A DNA stretch of 12,590 nt from Lachnospiraceae bacterium (GTDB lineage Bacteria > Bacillota > Clostridia > Lachnospirales > Lachnospiraceae). Location of the stretch: contig JAGAEH010000202.1 of assembly GCA_017613225.1 (NCBI GenBank), positions 1-12,590 on the forward strand, in the 5' to 3' direction. The notes below the pieces were generated by a model. That model did no database searches. It saw only the letters and a list, made by a program, of their open reading frames with translations, and was not told the DNA's origin. This document shows, piece by piece, positions 1 to 6,186 of the stretch (positions are counted from its first letter, which is position 1; each line of letters begins with the position of its first letter). Both the position numbers and the translations under genes were made by a program.

Positions 1-384
1 CGCATTCTTGTCGGTGATGATCTTGTTGATCTTCAGCGGCTCAGCGATGGTCTGGGCGATGGTCTTTCTGGGGTTCAGACTGGAGAACGGGTCCTGGAAG
101 ATGATCTGCATCTCCGTACGCATCTTGCGCATCTCCGCCTTGCTCAGAGCAGCTCCGTTCTTGCCTTCGAAGTAGATCTCGCCGGCAGTGGGTTCTTCCA
201 GACGGATCAGGCAGTTGCCGGTGGTGGACTTGCCGCAGCCGGACTCGCCCACGACACCAAGGGTCTTGCCTCTGTCGATCGTGAAGGTGACATCGTCGAC
301 CGCGTGCAGCATACCGCGCTTCGTCTTAAAAAACTTTTTAAGATGTCTTACATCGATCAATGTATCATTCGTTGTAGTCGGCAC
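1..384 (-). CDS. dppF: Peptide ABC transporter ATP-binding protein, DppF/OppF type (3' part outside window)
   Basis: Second ATPase of a peptide importer; it would pair with the DppD-type ATPase to power uptake at the cytoplasmic face of the membrane. Only the first 128 codons are inside the window. Visible motifs are a Walker A GESGCGKS at about residues 46-53 and the Q-loop stretch IFQDPFSSLNPR at about 95-106, typical of OppF/DppF proteins. The signature motif, Walker B and C-terminal domain lie beyond the left edge. I chose GTG at 382-384 as the start because an AGGTG-type ribosome site sits 7 nt upstream, giving a first stretch MPTTTNDTLIDVRHLKKFF. This start lies inside the end of the upstream ATPase gene (20 nt overlap), so translation is probably coupled. 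TTG at 357-359 is possible but has no good ribosome site. The family is certain; the exact peptide substrate is not. Confidence 0.9.
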   Translation of the reverse strand, partial: MPTTTNDTLIDVRHLKKFFKTKRGMLHAVDDVTFTIDRGKTLGVVGESGCGKSTTGNCLIRLEEPTAGEIYFEGKNGAALSKAEMRKMRTEMQIIFQDPFSSLNPRKTIAQTIAEPLKINKIITDKNA

Positions 385-1384
385 GTTCAATCACCTTTCC
401 TTCCTTCACATTCTGTTCGTTGTACAGATGGCACTCCACATAGTGTTCGTCATTGCGATAGTATCTCGGCGGCTTTTCAGTCTCGCAGATAGGCAGCGCA
501 TAGTTGCAGCGAGGGCAGAACGCACAGCCCGGAGGCAGGTTGGACGGATCGGGCATCAGACCCTTGATGGGTTTCAGCTTCTCCGATCTGTTCTCCAGGT
601 TGGGCAGCGAGTTGAACAGGCCCTCAGTATAAGGATGACGTGTATGGTCAAACACATCTTCCAGTGTTCCGTGCTCGATGACATGGCCGGCATAGACGAC
701 GGAAACCTTGTCGCAGATCTCAGCCACGATGCCCAGGTCATGGGTGATCATCAGCATGGACGTGTTGTACTTGTTGCGCAGGTCGCGCATCATCTCCAGC
801 ACCTGTGCCTGGATGGTAACGTCCAGAGCGGTGGTGGGCTCGTCAGCGATCAGGATCTCGGGCGTGCAGGCCAGGGCGATGGCGATGACCACGCGCTGCT
901 TCATGCCGCCGGAGAACTGATGAGGATATTCCTTGCCGCGCTCGCAGGGGATACCGACGAGTTCCAGCATCTCGCGGGCTCTGTCCCGAGCATGCTGATG
1001 GCCGCCCTCTTCATGGAGCTCGACCACCTCCGCGATCTGCTCTTCCACCGTGATAACAGGGTCCAGGGAAGTCATGGGATCCTGGAAGATCAGTGCCACG
1101 ACATTGCCGCGGATGTCCAGCATGTCCTTTTCCGGAAGGGTCAGGATGTCCTTGCCGTTGATCGTAACGCTGCCGCCGGTGATGACGCCGGGGGGATTAG
1201 GGATCAGGCGGAGCATGGACAGGGCCGTGGTGGTCTTGCCTGCACCGGTCTCGCCCACGAGGCCGAGGGTCTCGCCCTCTTCCAGCTCGACGTCCATGTC
1301 GTTCAGGGCTTTGACGATACCATAATCCGTGCGGAATTCTACGCTCAGATCCTTGATGTCAACTTTTAAATTCTTTTCGCTCAT
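365..1384 (-). CDS. dppD: Peptide ABC transporter ATP-binding protein, DppD/OppD type
   Basis: First of two ATPases of the peptide importer, 339 aa, full length for the family. Motifs in order: Walker A GETGAGKT (44-51), Q-loop at Q101 in IFQDPMTSLDP, signature FSGGMKQ (157-163), Walker B ILIADE (177-182), D-loop ALD, and the switch His at 215 (THD). The C-terminal oligopeptide-transporter extension holds Cys 287, 290, 293, 300 and 318. Four of these (287, 293, 300, 318) match the usual Cys pattern of Opp/Dpp ATPases, for which an iron-sulfur cluster has been reported in a mycobacterial homologue; C290 is extra. A good ribosome site (GGGAGG) lies 7 nt before the ATG. The gene begins 13 nt after the upstream permease gene and overlaps the next ATPase gene by 20 nt, so it belongs to the operon. 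Whether the system takes dipeptides, oligopeptides or another family-5 ligand cannot be read from this gene. Confidence 0.95.
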   Translation of the reverse strand: MSEKNLKVDIKDLSVEFRTDYGIVKALNDMDVELEEGETLGLVGETGAGKTTTALSMLRLIPNPPGVITGGSVTINGKDILTLPEKDMLDIRGNVVALIFQDPMTSLDPVITVEEQIAEVVELHEEGGHQHARDRAREMLELVGIPCERGKEYPHQFSGGMKQRVVIAIALACTPEILIADEPTTALDVTIQAQVLEMMRDLRNKYNTSMLMITHDLGIVAEICDKVSVVYAGHVIEHGTLEDVFDHTRHPYTEGLFNSLPNLENRSEKLKPIKGLMPDPSNLPPGCAFCPRCNYALPICETEKPPRYYRNDEHYVECHLYNEQNVKEGKVIERADYNE

Positions 1385-1397
1385 TCTCAGGCCTCCC

Positions 1398-2273
1398 TTA
1401 CTTCAGTCTCGGATCCAGCGCGTCGCGCAGACCGTCACCCAGCAGGTTCAGCGAAAGGATCGTGATCATGATCGCCAGGCCGGGGAAAGCGCACATGTAG
1501 CTGTAGTCACGGATAAAGCTTCTGGCATTGGCCAGCATGGAGCCCCATTCGGGCTGCGGTGCCTGAATGCCAAGGCCGATGAATGACAGACCGGCGATGG
1601 ACAGGATGATCGTCGCGAAACGCAGAGTGGTCTGAACGATGATCGGAGCCAGGCCGTTAGGCAGAACGTGACTGAAGATGATGTGCATGTCCTTGGAACC
1701 GATGGCAGTGGCAGCGCGGACATATTCGGAGTTTCTCACCGTAAGAACGGCGCCTCTGACAATACGGGAGAAGGACGGTATCGAGGAGATCGTCAGCGCG
1801 ATGCACAGCTTCTCGGTACCGGGTCCCAATGCTGCCACGATGCAGATGGCAAGCAGCATGCCCGGGATTGCCATGAATATATCCATTATTCTCATGATCA
1901 CCATGTCTACTTTCCCGCCGTAGTATCCGGCCAGCGAGCCAAGTACGGCGCCGATGGTCAGAGCGATGACGGTAACGATCGCGGCGATCGCCAGGGATGC
2001 TCTGCTTCCCCAGCAGACACGGGCCAGGATATCACGGCCGAACTCATCCGTTCCGAAGACGTGATCACTGCAGGGAGCCAGTTTTACCTGGGAGTAGTCC
2101 TGCTTGATAACATCTGTTTCATAGTCAAAGAACACCGGTGACAGCAGGGCAATGAGGACGATCACAAGGAAGATTCCCAGACCGATCATGGCGCCTTTGT
2201 TTCTGCGGAGTCGAACCATTGCCTCCGCGAACAAGCCTTTGCTCTTCTTAATATCTGTATTTTTCTTAGCCAT
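1398..2273 (-). CDS. dppC: Peptide ABC transporter permease, DppC/OppC type
   Basis: Inner-membrane permease that pairs with the DppB-type subunit to form the peptide channel; 291 aa, normal for the family. After a Lys-rich cytoplasmic start there is a membrane helix at about 28-48. The conserved OppC-type motif HVFGTDEFGRDILARV follows at 71-86, then further helices at about 95-115, 128-150, 210-233 and 264-280. The ATPase-contacting EAA loop is at about 183-206 (EYVRAATAIG...HVLPN). The ribosome site GGGAGGG lies 6 nt before the ATG. Only 12 nt separate it from the upstream permease stop and 13 nt from the downstream ATPase start, so it is co-transcribed and probably translationally linked. 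The assignment to the BPD_transp_1 superfamily and the C-type subunit is firm. Confidence 0.95.
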   Translation of the reverse strand: MAKKNTDIKKSKGLFAEAMVRLRRNKGAMIGLGIFLVIVLIALLSPVFFDYETDVIKQDYSQVKLAPCSDHVFGTDEFGRDILARVCWGSRASLAIAAIVTVIALTIGAVLGSLAGYYGGKVDMVIMRIMDIFMAIPGMLLAICIVAALGPGTEKLCIALTISSIPSFSRIVRGAVLTVRNSEYVRAATAIGSKDMHIIFSHVLPNGLAPIIVQTTLRFATIILSIAGLSFIGLGIQAPQPEWGSMLANARSFIRDYSYMCAFPGLAIMITILSLNLLGDGLRDALDPRLK

Positions 2274-2285
2274 CTCTATCCCTCC

Positions 2286-3215
2286 CTACTTGTACTGGGC
2301 TTTGATTCGAGGATCCACAAAGCCATAGACGATATCTACTATCAGATTGATGATAGAGAACGTGATAGAGAACATCAGGATGCAGCCCAGCACCATCGGG
2401 GTATCACGGCCCTGGATGGAGTTGATCATCAGACGGCCGATGCCGGGCCAGGCAAACACGGACTCGGTAAGAACGGAACCGCCCATCATACCGCCGATCT
2501 GAAGACCGATAACGGTAATGGTAGGGATCAGGGCGTTCTTCAGAGCGTGTCTGGTAATGACCTTGTTTTCCGGAAGGCCTTTTGCACGGACTGTACGGAT
2601 ATAGTCCTGTCTGATCGTCTCAAGCATACTGGAACGAGTCGTACGTGCAATGGCTGCCATATGCTGGAACGCCAGTGCCAGGCCAGGCAGCAGTAAGCTC
2701 TTGATACCGTCGTTGAAGCCCGAGACGGGGAACCAGCCCAGTTTCAAAGCGAACAACAGTATCAACAGCAGGCCGAACCAGAAGATAGGTATTGATACAC
2801 CCAAAAGTGCAATTACCATACTGATCGTGTCAAACAATGAGTTTTGTTTGACCGCGGCAAAGACACCTAGTGGCAAGGCTAGTATGATCGATATCAATGT
2901 CGAGAATCCGGCCAGGATCAAAGTGTTGGGGAAACGGGAGAAGACCTCGGCGGAAACCGCGTTCTTGGTCTTGTAGGAAGTACCCAGATCGCCCTTGAAC
3001 AGATTGACCATGTACCTGCCGTACTGAATGATAAAGGGCTGATCCAGTCCCATTTCCTCGCGGAGCGCGGCGATCTGTTCGGGAGTCGCGTCATCTCCGA
3101 GAAGGAGCAGAGCCGGATCGCCGGGAGCCAGGCTCATGATGAAGTAGACCATGAACGTGACGCCAATGATGACCGGGATCAATGCCAACAATCTCTTAAT
3201 TATAAATTTGATCAT
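2286..3215 (-). CDS. dppB: Peptide ABC transporter permease, DppB/OppB type
   Basis: Inner-membrane permease, 309 aa. It starts with MIKFIIKRLLALIPV, the typical B-type opening with helix 1 at about 8-29. The conserved periplasmic-side motif MSLAPGDP (27-34) and the GLDQPFIIQYGRY segment follow. Helices lie at about 97-122, 133-158, 172-190, 230-250 and 275-298, and the EAA loop is at 204-230 (DYIRTVRAKGL...HALKNALIP). The ATG at 3213-3215 has an AAGGGA-like ribosome site about 12 nt upstream, a longer spacing than at the other genes of the operon and possibly a weak initiation site. It is the first gene after the hairpin that separates the binding-protein gene from the membrane and ATPase genes. 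The family call is firm; the dpp name, rather than opp or another family-5 system, is by resemblance. Confidence 0.95.
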   Translation of the reverse strand: MIKFIIKRLLALIPVIIGVTFMVYFIMSLAPGDPALLLLGDDATPEQIAALREEMGLDQPFIIQYGRYMVNLFKGDLGTSYKTKNAVSAEVFSRFPNTLILAGFSTLISIILALPLGVFAAVKQNSLFDTISMVIALLGVSIPIFWFGLLLILLFALKLGWFPVSGFNDGIKSLLLPGLALAFQHMAAIARTTRSSMLETIRQDYIRTVRAKGLPENKVITRHALKNALIPTITVIGLQIGGMMGGSVLTESVFAWPGIGRLMINSIQGRDTPMVLGCILMFSITFSIINLIVDIVYGFVDPRIKAQYK

Positions 3216-3253
3216 TATTAGTAGCTATCCCTTCTCTTTTCTTATTTAGAACA

Positions 3254-3279
3254 CCCCGACCTGCCTTAGCAGGCCGGGG
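3254..3279 (-). terminator. Intercistronic hairpin after the binding-protein gene (leaky terminator or mRNA-stabilising element)
   Basis: An 11 bp stem (arms 3269-3279 and 3254-3264 read leftward) with a 4 nt loop, starting 42 nt after the binding-protein stop codon. Its one imperfect pair is A-C on the plus strand but G-U on the minus-strand RNA, so the stem is complete only in the operon transcript. The bases after the stem (TGTTCTAAATAAG) are not a real U-run. Full termination is therefore unlikely; partial termination or protection of the upstream mRNA 3' end fits better. Confidence 0.7.
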
Positions 3280-3321
3280 CGTGGTGGTCAGGGTTTTCGG
3301 TGCTGTCTCAGAGTAATCGAA

Positions 3322-4917
3322 TTACTCGAAGTAGCACTCCTCCCACCAATGGTTGCCGGAAGGACTTACCTTGAAGCCCTTCAGGTTGGAAGCGTAAGCA
3401 CGGGTGACCTGTCCCTGATAGGTAGGGATCTGGAAGCAGTGCTGGTTCAGGTAGGTGTTCAGCTCGGTAGCGATCTTGGCCTGCTCATCAGCATCGAAGC
3501 TGTTGGCATATGCCTCGATCCAGGCGTCGACCTGAGGATCGTTGGTACGGGTCTTGTTGGAGGCATTGATGTTGGAGGAATGCCATACACCCTTGATGTA
3601 AGCAAGCAGGGAAGAAGCGGTGTAGCCGCCCAGAGCTGCCTGATAATCACCAATACGGGAGGTCTCAAGATAGGTAGCCAGATCCTGGCGCTCGATGTTG
3701 ACGGTAATGCCCAGGTTGTTCTTCAGGTTGTCCTGGATAACAACGCCAAGGCGCTCCTTGGCATCATCGGAGCAGACCAGATTGAAGGTGCACTCTTCGG
3801 GCTTCAGGCCGGAAGCTTCCAGATGCTTCTTGGCAGCTTCAACATTGAAGGTCTCCATGCCGTCGGTGGTGGTGCCGGGGAACACGATGGGCAGCAGGGA
3901 ATCGCAAGGCATTGCGAAACCGTTCTGGCCGACCTGCACGCAGGCATTCTTATCGATGGCGCACTGGCAAGCCAGGCGGAACTCTTCGTTGTTGAAAGGA
4001 GCCTTCTCGGTGTTGCACAGCATGAAGTTGTGGCTGGTGCCGGTGCCTACGAAGACATCGATGCCGTCATCTTCCTGCAGACGGGTGATGTCGTTGGCTT
4101 CAACTTCGATGATGACGTCGATCTCGCCAGCTTCAAGAGCGATGGTACGGGAGGAACCTTCAGGGATGATTCTCCAGATCATGTGCTTGATGGCGGGAGC
4201 GCCGGCAAAGTAATCTTCGAAAGCTTCGAACTCAAGGGATTCACCAAGGTTCCACTTCACGAACTTGTAAGGGCCGGTGCCGATGGGGGCCTCGTTGAAG
4301 TTGTGGCCGCCGTCTACCAGCTCTGCAGGCAGGATGTCATTGCCGTGATGGCAAAGGTCATACAGCATGCCGGAGTAAGGAACATCGGTGTGGATCTTGA
4401 TGGTGTAGTCATCAAGAGCTTCGCAGTTGGCAGCAGTACCATAGGTGGCGGTATTGGAGCTCTCGGCGCAAAGCTTCAGGGAGCGGACAACGTCCTTGGA
4501 GGTCATTTCCATGCCGTTGTGGAACTTAACGCCCTGCTTGATCTTGATGGTCCAGTCAAGACCGTCTTCGCTAACTTCGTAGGACTCAGCCAGAACAGGA
4601 TAGACCTTCAGATCTGTGTCGGTATCGAACAGAGTGCTGAACGTCAGCTTGTTCATGTAAGAGCCAGCTACAGCGTTATGCTCAACAGAAGTAAGGCTGG
4701 GGGTCTCGTTCGCGGTAGCGATGACGATGGTGTCCTTGCTGGACTCATGTCTGCCGGACTGAGACTCGGCCTGGGTGTCGGCTTCCGTGCCCTTGGTTTC
4801 AGGAGCTTCCGAAGGTGCTGCAGTAGTGGTTTCGCCACCGCCGCTGCAAGCTACCATGGAAAGACCCAGAACGACCGCCAGCAGCAGAGCCAGGATGCTT
4901 TTCAGAGATTTTTTCAT
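3322..4917 (-). CDS. Peptide-type substrate-binding lipoprotein, family 5 (SBP_bac_5)
   Basis: Extracytoplasmic binding protein that captures the ligand for the ABC importer encoded just downstream; 531 aa, normal for the family. Signal sequence MKKSLKSILALLLAVVLGLS is followed by a lipobox ending MVAC, so Cys24 should be lipidated. A flexible linker rich in Thr, Ser, Glu and Ala runs to about residue 57. The mature domain shows family-5 hallmarks: YPVLAESYEVSEDGLDWTIKIK, the following GVKFHNGMEMTSKDVV stretch, and IGTGPYKFVKW. I chose ATG at 4915-4917 because GGAAGG lies about 5 nt upstream and the signal peptide starts there. An upstream in-frame ATG at 4954-4956 adds 13 residues ahead of the signal and is less likely. 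It is the first gene of the operon, behind a strong promoter. The dppA/oppA choice is left open because ligand specificity is not readable. Confidence 0.93.
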   Translation of the reverse strand: MKKSLKSILALLLAVVLGLSMVACSGGGETTTAAPSEAPETKGTEADTQAESQSGRHESSKDTIVIATANETPSLTSVEHNAVAGSYMNKLTFSTLFDTDTDLKVYPVLAESYEVSEDGLDWTIKIKQGVKFHNGMEMTSKDVVRSLKLCAESSNTATYGTAANCEALDDYTIKIHTDVPYSGMLYDLCHHGNDILPAELVDGGHNFNEAPIGTGPYKFVKWNLGESLEFEAFEDYFAGAPAIKHMIWRIIPEGSSRTIALEAGEIDVIIEVEANDITRLQEDDGIDVFVGTGTSHNFMLCNTEKAPFNNEEFRLACQCAIDKNACVQVGQNGFAMPCDSLLPIVFPGTTTDGMETFNVEAAKKHLEASGLKPEECTFNLVCSDDAKERLGVVIQDNLKNNLGITVNIERQDLATYLETSRIGDYQAALGGYTASSLLAYIKGVWHSSNINASNKTRTNDPQVDAWIEAYANSFDADEQAKIATELNTYLNQHCFQIPTYQGQVTRAYASNLKGFKVSPSGNHWWEECYFE

Positions 4918-4922
4918 GTTTT

Positions 4923-4930
4923 CCTTCCTC
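4923..4930 (-). promoter_or_regulatory. Ribosome binding site of the binding-protein gene
   Basis: Reads GAGGAAGG on the minus strand, 5 nt before the ATG at 4915-4917. It decides the start codon in favour of the signal-peptide Met over the in-frame Met 13 codons upstream. Confidence 0.8.
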
Positions 4931-5042
4931 TCTTTTTTATTAAAAATGGAACGCATCCGTTCTTATTACATGGTCTGTTACAAGACCGGCTGTCATTCCC
5001 ATTTTCCGAAAGAAACGGCCCTTGGCCTAAAAACACATAAAC

Positions 5043-5070
5043 CTATGAGGGCAATAATTCCCCTCTATAG
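5043..5070 (-). promoter_or_regulatory. Inverted repeat in the early leader of the transporter operon
   Basis: Arms 5043-5051 and 5061-5070 form a 9 bp stem with one bulged base and a 9 nt loop. It begins about 6 nt downstream of the predicted transcription start. That position suits either a repressor operator or a 5' mRNA hairpin that protects or regulates the transcript. It does not match a regulator motif I can name. Confidence 0.55.
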
Positions 5071-5082
5071 TAATTTGAGTTT

Positions 5083-5110
5083 ATTATATAACATATGGGC
5101 CTTCTGTCAA
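5083..5110 (-). promoter_or_regulatory. Sigma-A promoter of the peptide transporter operon
   Basis: On the minus strand a perfect -35 TTGACA (5105-5110) and a perfect -10 TATAAT (5083-5088) are separated by 16 bp. The predicted start of transcription is near 5076. It points toward the binding-protein gene, 158 nt away, and is the strongest promoter signal in the window. Confidence 0.85.
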
Positions 5111-5142
5111 GTTGAAATTCCCCGGACAACTATACCTGTATT

Positions 5143-5170
5143 CTGACAATTTGTTCTATTTTCCTATATT
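5143..5170 (+). promoter_or_regulatory. Possible promoter for the pseudouridine synthase gene
   Basis: CTGACA (5143-5148) and TATATT (5165-5170) are each one base off consensus with a 16 bp spacer, and point rightward. Transcription would begin near 5177, about 63 nt before the favoured GTG start. It competes with the extended -10 at 5225-5233. Confidence 0.45.
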
Positions 5171-5224
5171 AATGCGTGTATGCCGCGTCAGGTATTTCCC
5201 TACTGTCTTTTATCTGTCGTTTTA

Positions 5225-5233
5225 TGCTATACT
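5225..5233 (+). promoter_or_regulatory. Possible extended -10 promoter just before the pseudouridine synthase gene
   Basis: TGCTATACT is an extended -10 element (TG-N-TATACT) without a recognisable -35. Start of transcription would be near 5240, almost on the favoured GTG codon, so a transcript from here would be nearly leaderless. Weak, single-motif evidence. Confidence 0.35.
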
Positions 5234-5239
5234 GTCTAT

Positions 5240-6163
5240 GTGAGCAGTATTTTTATAATTAAAAACGAATATCATGACAAGACGCTGAACTTCTTTCTCC
5301 GCAGGGAACTGGGACTCTCCAGGCGGCAGATCGCCTCGCTGAAATTCAGGCCGGAAGGGCTTCTCCTAAACGGCGCCCGCTGCAGGGTGAACGCTCTCCT
5401 GCGCTGCGGCGACCGGCTGGAGGTCGGGCTGGACCGCGGCGATCCTTCGAAACTGCTGAAAGGATCCTGTCCTCCGGATCTGGACGTCCTCTACGAGGAT
5501 GAAAACGTCCTGGCGGTCGGCAAGCCCAGCGGCCTGGTCTTCCATCCCGCCCACGGTCACTACACGGATTCGCTGGCGAACCGGGTGGCCTTTTATGCCG
5601 CCGCAAAGGGGGATCATTTCGCCGTCCGGCCCATAGGAAGGCTGGACAAAGATACGTCGGGACTGGCCCTGTTCGCCAAAAGCGCCGAGGCTGCTGCCCT
5701 GCTGGCAAAGCCCGGCGCCGTCTTGAAGACCTACTACGCGCTGTCGGAAGGCATTCCCGCCCCTCCGGAGGGCTGCGTCGATCTGCCCATCGCCGCGGAT
5801 CCCGCCGCGCTGGGGAAGAAGTGCATAAACAGCGAAGGGGGAGCGGCGCAGACCTACTACAAAACTGAAGCTGTGATAAAAGGACGGTCCGGTGCCGTTC
5901 CCGAAGGCACTGTCCCGGGGCTTCCCGGGGACTGCTCCCTGCTCTCTGTCCATATCGTGCACGGGCGGACGCACCAGATCCGCCTTCACCTCGCCCATAT
6001 CGGCCATCCTCTGGTGGGGGACCCGCTGTACGGAAACGGTGAAAAGGACAAGACTCACGCCATGCTGCACTGCCGCAGCGCAGAGATCATCCTGCCCTTT
6101 TCCGGAAAGAAAATACATGTCGAGGCCCCGTTTCCGGAAGACTGGACCGCGTTTCTTTCCTGA
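5240..6163 (+). CDS. RluA/RluD-family RNA pseudouridine synthase
   Basis: Converts specific uridines in structured RNA (rRNA or tRNA) to pseudouridine in the cytoplasm. With GTG at 5240 as start it is 307 aa. An S4-like RNA-binding start (residues about 10-65: TLNFFLRRELGLSRRQIASLKF, then LLLNGARCRV) precedes the catalytic domain. The catalytic motif GRLDKDTSG lies at about 133-141 with Asp136 the expected nucleophile. The late motif GRTHQIRLHLAHIGHPLVGDPLYG confirms the family; it begins at about residue 242. The frame is open back to an ATG at 5180, but those 20 extra residues are hydrophobic, do not look like family sequence and cover promoter-like bases. No clear ribosome site precedes either start. 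It stands alone, divergent from the transporter operon. The target base cannot be assigned, so no gene symbol is given. Confidence 0.88.
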   Translation: MSSIFIIKNEYHDKTLNFFLRRELGLSRRQIASLKFRPEGLLLNGARCRVNALLRCGDRLEVGLDRGDPSKLLKGSCPPDLDVLYEDENVLAVGKPSGLVFHPAHGHYTDSLANRVAFYAAAKGDHFAVRPIGRLDKDTSGLALFAKSAEAAALLAKPGAVLKTYYALSEGIPAPPEGCVDLPIAADPAALGKKCINSEGGAAQTYYKTEAVIKGRSGAVPEGTVPGLPGDCSLLSVHIVHGRTHQIRLHLAHIGHPLVGDPLYGNGEKDKTHAMLHCRSAEIILPFSGKKIHVEAPFPEDWTAFLS

Positions 6164-6186
6164 TATTATTCTGATCTATTCCGGAT

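Larger units (their letters stand above)
4918..5239. other. 322 bp divergent intergenic region
   Basis: AT-rich region between the leftward transporter operon and the rightward pseudouridine synthase gene. It holds the operon promoter (5083-5110), an inverted repeat in the early leader (5043-5070), a long untranslated leader of about 158 nt ahead of the binding-protein gene, and weaker promoter-like signals for the rightward gene. A small stem (GGTCT/AGACC, 5 bp with a 6 nt loop, about 4972-4987) lies in the leader. I see no recognisable riboswitch core and no convincing small gene. Confidence 0.6.

Noticed and set aside
188..1369. A 393-codon plus-strand frame opposite the ATPase genes
   Set aside because: It lies across two ATPase genes with complete motifs and has no domain of its own.
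3311..3327. A 7 bp AT-rich stem (GAGTAAT/ATTACTC) at the binding-protein stop codon
   Set aside because: Short, AT-rich, 3 nt loop and no U-run; likely too weak to act alone.
5001..5015. CodY-like box in the leader of the transporter operon
   Set aside because: CodY controls peptide uptake in related bacteria, but this site matches only 10 of 15 consensus positions, too weak to call by eye.
3349..5040. A 563-codon open frame on the plus strand opposite the binding-protein gene
   Set aside because: It is antisense to a gene with a clear signal peptide, lipobox and family motifs. Its translation has no recognisable domain. It results from codon bias on the opposite strand.
5180..5239. ATG 5180 as start of the pseudouridine synthase
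   Set aside because: The extra 20 residues are unlike the family, have no ribosome site and cover an extended -10 element. GTG 5240 fits the family's usual N-terminus better, though not proven.
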